A DNA stretch of 64,000 bases from positions 1,302,001 to 1,366,000 of the forward strand of contig JAUIMM010000547.1 in assembly GCA_031769625.1 (NCBI GenBank), in the 5' to 3' direction. Positions 21,375-32,866 of this stretch are shown one piece after another. Made by a program: the position numbers and the translations under genes. The notes beneath the pieces were generated by a model that made no database searches, was not told the DNA's origin, and was given only the letters and a program-made list of their open reading frames with translations. The DNA comes from Taudactylus pleione. Taxonomy: Eukaryota > Chordata > Amphibia > Anura > Myobatrachidae. How positions within the stretch are numbered: the first letter of the stretch is position 1; every line of letters starts with the position of its first letter.

Positions 21375-22878
21375 TCCAGGCTTGCTTCTTGGGTTTAGAG
21401 GCCGTCTTACTCACAGACTGTCTCGGGAAGGACTGACCTTTCGCCTTACCCTGAACCCGAAAGGAACGAAAAGCCGAACTCCGAACCTTAGCAGGCAGTG
21501 CCGCCGAAGGGAGGAAGGCCGACTTGGATTTAGCCAGGGTGTCCACTATTTTGTCCAAGTCCGGACCAAATAGTAATTCCCCATTGAAAGGTAAGGCCTC
21601 CAGACCTTTCTTTGAATCAGAGTCCGCTCTCCAGGACCGCAACCATAAGGATCGGCGGGCAGACACCGCTGCAGCCGATACCCGCGAGGTCAGCAGACTA
21701 GCATCTAAAGAAGCTTCTCCAATGTAAGAAGCAGCGTCCCTCATTTGTCCCAACAACGCCCGCTGGACATCCGGAGCGTCGTCCGGGAAGGTATCTTCCA
21801 ATGCATTGGCCCACCCCTCAATGGCCTTGGCCACCCAGGAGATGGCCATGGACGGTCGGGCCACCGCCCCGGAGAGGGAGTAAATAGACTTTAAGCAAGT
21901 CTCAACTTTCCTGTCCGTGGGATCCTTCAGCGAGGATATCGACGGTAATGGTAAGGTGGCGCCCCGAGTTAAACGGGTGACATGGGAATCCACCGCCGGT
22001 GGAGTTTCCCATTTTTTACAATGTGCCTCAGGGAAGGGGTAATTAGAAGCCAACCGCTTCTGAGGAAGGAATCTCTTACTGGGCGCCTGCCAAGCTACCG
22101 CCATATGATCCGTCAACTGATCCGACAGGGGAAACACCGCAGAAGCCACCTTAGTTTTTTTGAAACTAGGAAACTTCGACTTAGGAACCGGTGCCTCATC
22201 CTCTATAAGAAGAATAGCTTGCACCGCCCTAACTAGTGCTCGCACATTAATGGACGACTTGGTATCCATTTCCTGGACCGAGGCGTCCGAGTCAGTGTCA
22301 TCAGGGACCTCCCCATCATCTGAGGAACCCTCTGAGTCCGATACCTGAGCAGCCCGTGTCATGAGTGGGCGTTTTGAAATCCTAGAAGGCATGTCAGTCT
22401 GCAACATTGACTGAAAAGCCGAGGAAGCGGCCGCCAAATTTTGCACGGAGTTGGAGAGCACATCCACCCAGGGTGGAGGAGTCACCATAGGGGCCTGAAA
22501 AGGTACCACAGGCTGCTGCGGCACAGGGGAAGCCTGTATATACATAGGCAACCCCGCATAGGGACCCACCGACTGAGACCCAGGAGGACTCCGCTATAAC
22601 TGCGGGACACCCGGGGAATGGGGGATGGTCGGCTGGGCCAACGCCCTAGTAGGGAGAGCAGTCGGGACCGACAGACGGTCCGCAATAGACACCAGCACTT
22701 GAGAAAACATCGCCCACGGTGGTTCCTGCGCCAGAGAAGGTCTGGATGGGCCAGGAGCCACCTGGCATCGACTACACAGGCCATCCTGTGACAAATCCTC
22801 CCTATCTACTCCTGCAGAACAGCGTCCGCAGGAGGCCAACACCGGAGCCACTGAGCGCTCAACCTCCTCGTCTGACAT
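21328..22878 (-). pseudogene. DIRS gag-like protein, one in-frame stop
   Basis: The frame from ATG at 22878 (MSDEEVERS) to the stop at 21328 is 517 codons and contains a single TAG at 22594-22596; both sides are in the same frame, so one substitution explains the break. The N-terminal part has a CGRC...CSRCQ cysteine pattern. The middle has an acidic stretch (SDSEGSSDDGEVPDDTDSD), and the C-terminus is Lys/Ser/Arg-rich. DIRS gag proteins are assumed to package the RNA, and their sequences are poorly conserved. An ATG at 22569 just after the stop could still give a 413-residue product. Other frames upstream show no better start. Confidence 0.85.
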
Positions 22879-23957
22879 GACAGAATATATTATATAGTCA
22901 AAAAATATATCTGGCAACAGGGCAGAAGAAAACGCACTCACCGGTGTGCTAAACAACAGCCCACAATACGGCACTGTGTAGCACACAACTGTATGTGACG
23001 GACCTCACAAATACGTGATCTATATAAGTGAGGTCAGTAGAAACGCCCCTCCCCCACACACCTGTAGGGCTTGTAGGAGAAGGAAAGGGATAGGTATAAG
23101 CTGACAGTAAGCGGAAAGTAAGCACAGACAGGCAGCACTAGCAAAAGTCACATACCATGCAGGAAGATATACTCACTGCACCTTTACACTACAATCAACC
23201 TCCCACTTTCAGTGTCTGGGAGGGCTATAGTGCTGTGTACGCTGTCCTTAATCAGGGGAGAGGTACACAGGGGGACCGGTCCGCGTGCTCCTTGAAGATC
23301 TGCGCTGCCACTGTGAGAAAATGGCCGCTGGAGACCTCAGAGGAGGAGTGGCCGTGTAACTGCAGCTCAGCGACGCCAGACTCCGTGCTGAAAGGCGCGC
23401 TGAGCTGAGGGGAGGAGCCGCTAAACAGGGAAGGCTTCCTCCCCTGGCTAGCATATTAACCCCAGGGCTTGCCGGCATCCCGCTTGCCATATATCCCTGG
23501 TGGTCTAGTGGTCCCACGGGTTATTCCTCCTCAGAGGGGGAGCCCGCCGCCACCGCTAGCGGCCCCCGGTCTGTTCCCTAGGACCGGGGGCAAAGGACTG
23601 CATTTGCAGGCAAAACCCGCGAGCCGCCGCTAATCGGCGACTCGCGGCTTACCTTGTCCCCGGCGACTCCGGCAGCAGTCCAGGGAGGGACCCAGAGTCC
23701 GGCTAGTACGGACTCTGGCCTCCCGCCGCGATCCCCAGTGCAGTACTGGCGTCGCGGCGCCAGCGGGGAAGGAGAGCGGCAGCGTGGGCGTCTGCCTAGA
23801 CAGCCCGTCGCTGCCACACTAGAGCCTCTGTTTTAAAATAAAAATCTAACACGCTCTTTTTTTTTTTTTTTTAAATAAAAATAGAAATCTTTTGGGGGCT
23901 GCTCCTGCAGCCCCCCTGCGCAGGTGACCCGACTCCGGCCGGGCACCAACTCAAACT

Positions 23958-24112
23958 GAGGTGCTGTGGCCGGGGGCGGGGTATAGAGGAGGACGGACCC
24001 AAGTGCATCCTGGGAGCAGCTAAAGCTTTAACTGCGTGGTGCCCATGGATCCAGATCCAGCTATACCCAAAGGTCAACCCTGTGGACCCCCTATGGACCC
24101 TGAAGTAGAAAA
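23958..24112. repeat. DIRS right inverted terminal repeat and end
   Basis: An inverted match to the left repeat, followed by its own terminal piece CTGAAGTAGAAAA. As the gene order is on the minus strand, this is the 5' side of the element. Confidence 0.9.
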
Positions 24113-24230
24113 AACAAATACATTGACCCTCCCACAAGAAAAAGTAAACACATTGGCCCACACAGAAAAAAATAAGACACAGTGGTCCCCACTGGATAAA
24201 CAAACACTGGACCCTACCAAAATGGTAGGG
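24113..24230. repeat. Minisatellite remnant right of the DIRS insertion
   Basis: A few diverged ACACATTGGCCC...ACAGAAAAA units, matching the left flank of the DIRS element. Confidence 0.6.
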
Positions 24231-24231
24231 T

Positions 24232-24420
24232 CTAGATGCCCTTCATGGAGAGGACCCTAGCGTCATGTGTACATGTGTCAATGTACAGTAATTCCCTACT
24301 ATCCACGTGGACATAGAGAGAGAATATAATCCTGTGGCGAGTGAAGCAAGCCACCGTCCCCAAAGCATGGCGAGCAAACCGAGCCCATGAGGGGACAAAT
24401 GTCTTTGTTTGGTGGCCTTT
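24232..24420. repeat. Dispersed repeat copy
   Basis: It shares GGAGAGGACCCT, GCGTCAT, TTCCCTAC, GCAAGCCACCG and GAGGGGACAA in the same order with 61866-62020, so both are copies of one unnamed repeat. Confidence 0.55.
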
Positions 24421-24520
24421 ATGGGTATGGGACCGCACTTCCACCCTCACCTCACGTCACTTCCAGGTCCTTACAATGAAAGGGAAATAAGCTCAACCCT
24501 ACAGATATCAATAAAACACA

Positions 24521-25569
24521 ATGGCCCTTACAAGGAAGAAAAACACATTGACCCCCGACATGTTAAAAAAAAAAACATTAGCCCCCACAGGAAAAAAAAA
24601 CACATTGGTCCCTACAGGAAAAAAAAACACATTGGCCCCTACAGGAAAAAAAACACATTGGCCCCTGCAGGAAAAAAACACATTGGTCCCTGGAAGAAAA
24701 AAACACATTGGCGCCTGCAGGAAAAAAACACATTGGCGACTGCAGGAAAAAAACACATTGGTCCCTGCAGGAAAAAAAAACACATTGGTCCCTGCAGGAA
24801 AAAAACACATTGGTCCCTGCAGGAAAAAAAACACATTGGTCCCTGCAAGAAAAAAACACATTGGCGCCTGCAGGAAAAAAACACATTGGCGACTGCAGGA
24901 AAAAAACACATTGGTCCCTGCAGGAAAAAAAAACACATTGGCCCCTACAGGAAAAAAAACACATTGGCCCCTGCAGGAAAAAAACACATTGGTCCCTGCA
25001 GGAAAAAAACACATTGGCGCCTGCAGGAAAAAAACACATTGGCGCCTGCAGGAAAAAAACACATTGGCGCCTGCAGGAAAAAAACACATTGGCGCCTGCA
25101 GGAAAAAAACACATTGGTCCCTGCAGGAAAGAAACACATTGGTCCCTGCAAGAAAAAAACACATTGGCGCCTGCAGAAAAAAAACACATTGGCGCCTGCA
25201 GGAAAAAAATACATTGGCCCCTGCAGGAAAAAAAATACATTGGCCCCTGTAGGAAAAAAACACATTGGCGCCTGCAGGAAAAAAACACATTGGCGCCTGC
25301 AGGAAAAAAACACATTGGCGCCTGCAGGAAAAAAACACATTGGTCCCTGCAGGAAAAAAAAACACATTGTTCCCTGCAGGAAAAAAATACATTGGTCCCT
25401 GCAGGAAAAAAACACATTAGCACCTGCAGGAAAAAAACACATTGGCGCCTGCAGAAAAAAAAAACACATTGGCGCCTGCAGGAAAAAAATACATTGGCCC
25501 CTGCAGGAAAAAAAATACATTGGCCCCTGCAGGAAAAAAACACATTGGCCCCTGTAGGAAAAAAATAAA
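24521..25569. repeat. Minisatellite, ~25-28 bp unit, about 40 copies
   Basis: The unit is roughly CACATTGGCGCCTGCAGG plus 6-9 A, with variants TGGTCCCTGCAGG, TGGCCCCTACAGG and TGGCGACTGCAGG that alternate in blocks. Because many units keep one frame, open frames of several hundred codons appear on both strands (for example GACRKKTHWRLQEKNTL); they are not genes. Confidence 0.95.
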
Positions 25570-25589
25570 AACACAGATCAGGTGTAAGC

Positions 25590-26035
25590 TTGGAGTAGTA
25601 GTGTGGGGATAGGCAGGGAGTAGGAGTAGTGCGGGGCAGGCTTGAAGAAGTAGTATGGAGCAGGTGGGGAGTAGGAGTAGTGTGGGGCAGGCAAGGAGTA
25701 GTAGTAGTGGGGGCAGACAGGGAGTAGTAGTAGTGTGGGGCAGGTGGGGAGTAGTAGTAATGTGGGGCAGGTGGGGAGTAGTAGTAGTGTGGGGGCAGGC
25801 GGGGAGTATTAGTAGTTTGGGGCAGGTGGGGAGTATTAGTAGTTTGGGGCAGGTGGGGAGTAGTAGTGTGGGGCAGGAAGTAGTAGTAGTAGTGTGGGGC
25901 AGGCGGGGAGTAGTAGTAGTGGGGGCAGAAAGGGAGTAGTAGTAGTGTGGGGCAGTCATCGAGTAGTAATAGTGTGGGGCAGTCAGGGAGTAGTAGTAGT
26001 GTGGGGCAGTCAGGGAGTAGTAGTACTGTGGGGGC
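25590..26035. repeat. Minisatellite, GGGGAGTAGTAGTAGTGTGGGGCAGG type
   Basis: About 15 irregular units of roughly 26-32 bp. It directly follows the previous array and has a different unit. Confidence 0.85.
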
Positions 26036-26488
26036 AGGGAGCTGTATTATTTCAAAACAGGCGACAGAAAGGGAGTAATAGGAGTAGGTCACCTCAGCTC
26101 ATGGGTCCTCCTGGCCGCCGTCCCTTTCTCTGCCCTGATGGCTGCTACACACAGCCAGAGTAAGCCTCCGAATCCTGCACCGCTCCTCCGGCTGCCATGC
26201 GTGTCCTGCTGTCTACTCCATCCGAGGCCGACTGACCACTGCATACACCCCGCCCCCCTGCATGGTCACGCCCCCTTGGCTCATCTCCCGCAGCCTTGCT
26301 CCGACATCCCACGGAGCTGACGTTCGGCAGAGGAGGATGAGTATGCCAGCAGGTAGAAGTCATCGCTGTGCAGTATGAGAGTGTGTGAGGGAGGGAGGGG
26401 ACACCGGCACCGCACAATTATTGTGGTGCCTGGGGCTTCAGGTTTGCGTTCCATAGCGAAACGTAAACCCCGGAAGTGCTGCAGCCGG

Positions 26489-28130
26489 CAGTCAGGTCCA
26501 TAAATATTGGGACATTGACAGAATTTTCATATTTTGGCCTCTATTCACTACCACAATGGCTTTGAAATGAAACAAACAAGATGTGATTTAACTGCAGACT
26601 TTCAGATTTAATTTGAGGGTAATTACATCCAAATCAGGGGAACGGTGTAGGAATTACAGCGGTTTCTATATGTGCCTCACACTTTTTAAGGGGCCAAAAG
26701 TAATGGGACAAACTAAACAATCCTAAATCTAATTTTCACTTTTTAATACTTTGTTGCAAATCCTTTGCAGGCAATTACAGCCTGAAGTTTGGAACGCATA
26801 GACATCACCAGACGCTGGGTTTCATCCCTGGTGATGCTCTGCCAGGCCTCTACTGCAAATGTCTTCAGTTCCTGCTTGTTCTTGGGGCATTTTCCCTTCA
26901 GTTTTTCTTCATCAAGTGAAATGCATGCTCAAACGGATTCAGGTCAGGGGATTGACTTGGCCAATTGCATAACATTCCACTTTTTAGCTTTAAAAAACTC
27001 TATGCAGTATGCATCGGGTCATTGTCCATCTGCCCTGTGAAGCGCCATCCAATGAGTTCTGAAGCATTTGACTGAAAGGGAGCATATAATATTGCCCGAA
27101 ACACTTCAGAATTCATTCTGCTGCTTTTGTCAGCAGTCACATCATCAATAAATACAAAGGAACCAGTTCCATTGGCAGCCATACATGCCCAAGCCATGAC
27201 ACTACACACCATCATGCTTCAATGATGAGGCGGTATGTTTTGGATCATGAGCAGTTCCTTTCCTTCTCCATACTCTTCTCTTCCCATCACTCTGGTACAA
27301 GTTGATCTTTGTCTCATCTGTCCATAGGATGTTGTTCCAGAACTGTAATGGCTTTTTTAGATGTTGTTTGGCAAACTCTAATCTGGTCTTCCTGTTTTTG
27401 TGGCTCACCAATGGTTTGCATCTTGTGGTGAACCCTCTATATTCACTCTTGTGAAGTCTTCTCTTGATTGTTGACTTTGACACATATACATCTACCTCCT
27501 GAAGAGTGTTCTTGATTTGGCCAACTGTTGTGAAGGGGTTTTTCTTCACCAGGGAAATAATTCTTTTGTCATCCACCACAGTTGTTTTCCGTGGTCTTCC
27601 GGGTCTTTTGGTGTTGCTGAGCTCTCCAGTGCGTTCTTTCTTTTTAAGAATGTTCCAAACAGTTGATTTGGCCACACCTAATGTTTTTGCTATCTCTCTG
27701 ATGGGTTTGTTTTGATTTTTCAACCTAATGATGGCTTGCTTCACTGATAGTGACAGCTCTTTGGATCTCATATTGAGAGTTGACAGCAACTGATTCCAAA
27801 TGCAAATGTCACACTTAGAATCAACTCCAGACCTTTTACCTGCTTAATTGATAATGAAATAAAGAGGGAATAGCCCACACCTGTCCATGAAATAGCTTTT
27901 GAGTTGATAGTCCCATTACTTTTGGCCCCTTAAAAAGTGGGAGGCACATATTGAAACTGTTGTAATTCCTACACCATTCACCCGATTTGGATGCAATTAC
28001 CCTCAAATTAAATCTGAAAGTCTGCAGTTAAAGCACATCTTCTTCGTTTCATTTCAAAACCATTGTGGTAGTGAATAGAGGCCAAAATCTGAAAATTCTG
28101 TCAATGTCCCAATATTTATGGACCTGACTG
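26489..28130. mobile_element. Tc1-family DNA transposon
   Basis: It is 1642 bp with inverted repeats of about 220 bp (26489-26710 and 27908-28130), starting CAGTCAGGTCCATAAATATT. A TA follows on the right; the left flank is GG, so the TA duplication is not intact. The transposase lies on the minus strand. Sequences inside both repeats are closely similar. Confidence 0.9.
26743..27771 (-). pseudogene. Tc1 transposase, frameshifted
   Basis: The start MRSKELSLSVKQ at 27771 and the stop TAA at 26743-26745 enclose 1029 nt, about the usual 340-residue length. The N-terminus has the paired helix-turn-helix with the GRPRKT AT-hook-like linker (about residues 54-64 from this start). The first catalytic Asp is in ILWTDETKI and the second in DNDPMHT. 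A frameshift after the SSLKHDGV segment (near 27205) and stops right of 27000 (26900-27000) break the frame, so this copy cannot make transposase. The C-terminal part ends in VIACKGFATKY. Confidence 0.88.
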
Positions 28131-28137
28131 TATATAC

Positions 28138-28167
28138 ACACACACACTAACACTATATATATATATG

Positions 28168-28202
<35 letters not shown>
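28138..28202. repeat. CA/TA microsatellite
   Basis: CA and AT dinucleotide runs next to the Tc1 right end. Confidence 0.85.
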
Positions 28203-28214
28203 TAACACTAACAC

Positions 28215-28640
28215 AGCGGGGGAGGCATGACACCTGAGCAATTCATCATTGCTCCGGTGAAGGGTAACTGCTCCGAAAAGCAGTTGTCCCCGTGGAAAGA
28301 ATCACATCTACTTGTGTAGCTATGTTACTTACCTGCTCCTCCCCGTACCCCCTGGGGAGGGAGTGAGGAGGCTGCGGAGGGATCCGCTGGGATCCCTCTT
28401 CATATTCTCGGTACTCCTTCCCATAGGAAGGGGTGGGGATCCGAGAACAAGCGCCATCTGAAGATGGCGCTTGTTCTCGGAAGCAAACTCCAAAAACTCA
28501 GTTTTCGGAGCTTGCTGAATACCAAGGGGTTCTATCGGATCCCTAATGATGAATGGCCCGGTAACCTAAATATGCGGAAACTAGCATTTCTGCAGGGTTA
28601 CCGGGCCATTTAACGTATCATGAATAGGCCCTATGTATTA
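28215..28640. mobile_element. MITE-like fold-back fragment
   Basis: Internal inverted blocks (GCGCCATCTGAAGATGGCGC, GGCCCGGTAACC/GGTTACCGGGCC) and a terminal CATGAATAGGCCC suggest a Harbinger-class MITE. The left end is unclear. Confidence 0.4.
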
Positions 28641-28678
28641 AAAAAAACATGCATAAGAAGAGTATACATAAACACACA

Positions 28679-29254
28679 GGGCCTGATTCAGACCCGCTCG
28701 CAAGATGCGACCGCTCGCTCCCAGCGTATGGAAATTCAGCTAAGTGACGTCAAGGCAGGCGCTCACTCGGCAAGGCATAAGCACACCCACTATGTCTTGA
28801 TGAGCGATCACTTTGTGTATGTAGACCCCACCAGCCTGTCTTTAGCAGCCCACTAGCGGACGTCATCTCCAGGAAGTATATACAACCATCGGTACATCGG
28901 ATCTTACCGCAGCGCTTGCGGTTGACTGTACCCTACCGCAAGCACTACGAGCACTTCAGTGTATAATTCAATCAGGTGACGTGCCGGTTAATTATGCACG
29001 CCTCTGAAACTGCGTTGAAACACTCAGGCACGCCTGCGTCCACAACTCCACTCCCCCGTTACTACTGCCCTGCCTCTGTTACCACACACAAAGCCTCTCC
29101 TGTCACTCATTCCACTGGGCTGTTTTTGCAGGGCGGGCGAGCGAGCGCATCCCGGTCGCTCGTACTAGTTTGCGCATGCGCACTGCGAACTATACGCATG
29201 CGCACATTTGCTAACATCGCCAGCAACGAGTGATTGAAGGTCTGAATCAGGTCC
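28679..29254. mobile_element. Harbinger-type MITE, subfamily C
   Basis: Ends GGGCCTGATTCAGACC and GGTCTGAATCAGGTCC. The flanking 3-mers ACA and TCT do not match. The body shares blocks with 37842-38399 and 49254-49836 (GACGTCATCTCCAGGAAG, ACACGCCTGCG). Confidence 0.7.
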
Positions 29255-29628
29255 TCTGTCTTAGTGAAAATCTGATTAAAAAATACAAAACTCAAAACAC
29301 ATGATGAAACCTACAGCAATATATAAAACAATGTTTTCATTAGTTTAATACGGTATAGACTTATCAAAGCTAATATTTAATTTACTTTACCCTGTCAGTA
29401 GATAAGTCTATTTAATAAATGATGGTATTTGCAAATGTGAAGAATAGCTATGTATAGTACCTGGTCTTACCCTGCACTCATTGTATCCTTAGTGATACAA
29501 TAATATGCCAGGCTTTCCTCTGGCACATTATTGCGCACAGTCTCACAAATGTATTTGCAATTTATAATTTTCCACATAATTCTAACTACACATTGTTCTA
29601 CATACAGTAGGAGACTGATCCAACATAC

Positions 29629-29710
29629 CTGTCCTTAGAAGACTGCACATATCCCTCAAAGTACAGGTGACGCCCATAAATGTACAGCAAACCGAACAGG
29701 GACGCCAGTT
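29629..29710 (-). CDS. MGST2: MGST2 exon 4
   Basis: This 82-nt exon has acceptor CGTTTCAG and donor GTATGT. The G left from exon 3 plus AA gives Glu, followed by LASLFGLLYIYGRHLYFEGY and VQSSKD, and the exon ends in AG of a split Arg codon. It forms helix 3 and the loop after it. The two tyrosines in LYFxGY correspond to Tyr93 and Tyr97 of LTC4S. The split Arg, seven residues after the second Tyr, corresponds to catalytic Arg104, which activates the glutathione thiol. The key residues are therefore retained. Confidence 0.95.
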
Positions 29711-29918
29711 CTGAAACGACAGGCAAATTCTAACAGTTTATTTTCTATGAAGCCTCTACATATATATGTCAATTATTAACTTAACATCATAGAGACATTT
29801 CCCAGCAATGTGGAATACACATGCCTCGTGCATATTAATATTTGAATAAATTACATTTGTACATACATTACAGCAGTCTATTTGATAATACACACAGGAA
29901 ACATTGGGCTATATATAT

Positions 29919-30330
29919 CAGTAGCGGATTTACACCTAGGCACCCCAGGTGCGTTGGAGGGCATTTTGTATTTCCGGTGGACTGCGAGCTCCACCAAAAA
30001 AGTCTGAGCTCTGGGCCGGCTGAGTCCCTCCTGCCTGTCAGTGATTAGACAGCTGCCGGGTGCTGACTCCAGCACACACCTGCATCCTATCACATTCTGT
30101 GACTTGTGCGTGTAACCAGTCATGATGTCACACACAGTGAGAGGAACCAGGACGTGCACAGAGGAAGGGGAGAGTGTGAGCAGCTGCCTGCTGAGCCCTG
30201 TTTCTGGCGCAGAGGTTCCCGGGCTGCGCCCTATCAGCAGTGTTCAAGTACATTAGTGTAAAGTACTCACCGTTTGCTACAAATGCGGGGGGGTGGTAGG
30301 GGGCACAAACAGGGCTTGGGGGCACACACT
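29919..30330. mobile_element. hAT-like left end, right end unclear
   Basis: It starts CAGTAGCGGATTTACACC with a gene-free GC-rich body. No inverted partner was found before the tandem array that follows. Confidence 0.35.
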
Positions 30331-30725
30331 GTCACTGTCTGAGCCGGGCTCTGTTTGCTACAAATGGGGGGCACGCACTGTCGCTATCTGAGCCTGGCCC
30401 TGATTGATTTCTAGAAATTGGGGCGGAGGCACACGCCGTCACTGTCTGAGCCAGGCCCTGATTGCTACAAATGGGGGGGGACTCTGTCGCTGTCTGAGCC
30501 TGGCCCTGATTGCTACAAATGGGGGGGGACTCTGTCGCTATCTGTGCTTGGCCCTGATTGCTACAAATGGGGAGGGGGGCACTGTCGCTGTCTGAGCCTG
30601 GCCCTGATTGCTACAAATGGGGAGGGGGGCACTGTCGTTGTCTGAGCCTGGCCCTGATTGCTACAAATGGGGTGCAAACACTGTCACTGGCTGAGCCTGG
30701 CCATGACTGCTACAAACAGGGGAGG
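30290..30725. repeat. Tandem array, ~60-62 bp unit, about 7 copies
   Basis: The unit is CTGTCGCTGTCTGAGCCTGG, CCCTGATTGCTACAAATGGG plus a G-run. It is open in two plus-strand frames only because the unit has no stop in them. Confidence 0.85.
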
Positions 30726-30915
30726 TGACACACACACATACCCTTCAAGTATTGATTTTTTTTAGTTTTTGGAAATTTTGTTTGAAAGTCATAGAGAAGC
30801 TCATTATCAAGTGTCAAACTTGGTGCCATAAGAAAATGTCATTATCCAGTGCATATAGTAGGTAGAAAAGTGTTTGTATTTATCATGTCTATATATGCCA
30901 TGTCCATTACCATTA

Positions 30916-31062
30916 AGGGGTCTATTTACTAAGACTCTGCGTTAATACCACTCCTGCTATCGCTGCGAAGCAGGAGCTGGCTAATGCAGCAGTTACTAAA
31001 AATAGACCAGCTGAGGAGGGTGAACGTTAAATCACCCCCTCGGCGGTAACAGCTGTGGAATT
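30916..31062. mobile_element. Truncated Harbinger-type MITE (GGGGTCTATTTACTAA class)
   Basis: TAA followed by GGGGTCTATTTACTAAGACT marks a left end. The right end is absent. Confidence 0.45.
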
Positions 31063-31648
31063 CCATTTTTACATATACTGTATGGTTTATAATGAATACA
31101 GTTCATAAAATTCAGTATGGCCTTTGCACAGCCAATTTTGGTTTGTACACATTTAAATGGAAAAATTAGATGAGATATCTTTAAGGGCAACTCCCAAGGA
31201 AGTTGTTTATCTGCAGAATGGGATAATAGCTTGTCCATATATGTATAATTGTGTGCTAGAGAAATTCACGCAACCAAATATAAAGATATTGAACCATAAT
31301 CATCTCATAAAAGAATATTTTTCTCTTTAACTGCCAAGCACAGGAACAGACCATAAGAGCAAACTTTGTCTATCTGATGATGTCAGTGGGTGTACAGGGG
31401 GTGTATTACCTGAGGACTGTAATGAAAGCTATAAAGCTTTGGTAATGACATCAATCGTGATTATTGCTGCATTAACCCTGGGGAAATATGTGCTCCCAGA
31501 TAAGGGCTAGATCTATTTAATGAATTAATTAATTAATAAATGACAAATTCTTAAGTATACTGGATTGGAATCTATTACTTTATGCAATAATGCAGGTAAA
31601 AGGTATGATTAAACACAGCTGAGGCTCCCTTCCCCTACAACCCTGTGT
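31063..31648. other. No gene seen
   Basis: AT-rich intron 3-side DNA without recognisable features. Confidence 0.5.
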
Positions 31649-31650
31649 AA

Positions 31651-31976
31651 AGCTGGCCACACATCTAAAGATTATCAGTCCAACCATCCAACTAGTTGAT
31701 TGGTTGGAATGAAAATCTGGTAACGTATGGGAGTAACTGATGATCAGCAATTTGCTCCTAAAGGCCAGAAAACAGATGAAAATGGACGTTCAGACAAGTT
31801 TGTTAAATGTTTGATCTAAACTATTTGTTCAAACAACAGTTTTTGTCCATTTTCCGGCGTTTGGGAGCAAATTGCTGATTGTCATTTGCTTTCATACCTT
31901 ACCAGATTTTCATTCCAACCAATCAACTAGTTGGCTGGTTGGACAGATAATCTTTAGATGTGTGGCCACCTTAACT
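31651..31976. mobile_element. Fold-back MITE, copy 1
   Basis: Ends AAAGCTGGCCACACATCTAA and TTAGATGTGTGGCCACCTT are inverted, and the inside is itself partly palindromic around TTTGCTCC...GGAGCAAA. A 5'-truncated second copy is at 41286-41533. Confidence 0.65.
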
Positions 31977-32866
31977 CACCATCTCCGGGCTCCGGCCGGC
32001 AGCAGCAGTGACTTTTTTTTCAACGAACTTTACTTACAAACGGCCAGCCTGACACAGCTCAAGTCCTGCTTCTCCTGTGAGTAGAAGCAGATACTGGCAG
32101 CTACAGGAGGCGATATCAGCGCTGGAGAAGTCAGCAGACGGTGAGTAACATCTCCTCTTGGTAATACCTGGGACACTTAGCACTGTGTTTTTATAATAAA
32201 ACTCTGCAGCATGACAGGGACTATGATAGGGTAGGGACTAGGGAGTATGACAGGGGAGGTTCTGTCCTGACTGCACGCCCCTGTTTGAAAAAGAATATCA
32301 GTGAGATTGTGAAAGCAGTGTTACAGTGGAGTGTACTGCTACATCTGAGAGGCATGTCATAAAACTGACCTACATCCAAATGTAAAGGAGCCCAAAGCAG
32401 TATATATGTTGCAATTGTTGCTCAGTAAGATCTACATGTTGGTGACAATACACTAATACTTTCCAGGGCTTGCTCACATTGTGCTAGTGGTTCCATATAA
32501 GTGTCCAAGAGAAACATTCTATGAATATGCTTGTAGCCATAGGGATCATGGTGCCTTATAACAAGGCACACCTCCAAATAATGTCAGGCTGGCCAAATAA
32601 TGTGCGCAGCATCCATTCAGACTCCGGGGTCCCCAACCTCCCTATTTGTCCACCTATGGGCCACTTCGGCCAACGGGTGGAACAGCGAGACAATACTGAC
32701 CCGCTGAAATCAGGATGTTGGGGAGGGGTGCGCCCTCTATGGGTGGCGCCCCTGTTCGACCGCACTGGTCGAGTGCCCCTAGAGCCGACCCTGAAGTCTG
32801 TCAAGTGTATATGCATGTGCTGAGGCTACATGTGTGTGTTTGTATGTGTGCTGAGCCTACCTATGA
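31977..32866. other. No gene seen; hAT-like end at about 32790
   Basis: GC-rich at first. CTAGAGCCGACCCTG at 32779-32793, read in reverse, is a hAT-like CAGGGTCGGCTCTAG end whose partner I could not find. The piece 32300-32560 has a diverged relative at 50590-50760. Confidence 0.4.

Larger units (their letters stand above)
17938..24112 (-). mobile_element. Complete DIRS-group retrotransposon
   Basis: About 6.2 kb with gag, RT-RNase H-methyltransferase-like and tyrosine recombinase genes on the minus strand. Split inverted terminal repeats and an internal complementary region are present. DIRS elements copy through an RNA intermediate and insert with a tyrosine recombinase in place of an integrase, so no target duplication is expected, and none is seen. 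The element sits inside a minisatellite. Only one clear disabling change was found, a stop in gag. Confidence 0.93.

Noticed and set aside
20500..23836. Plus-strand frames across the DIRS element
   Set aside because: Antisense shadows of the gag and RT-RNase H genes.
24409..26092. Open frames of 180-504 codons on both strands
   Set aside because: They are translations of minisatellite units whose length keeps one frame; they have no domain, no splice signals and mirror frames on the other strand.
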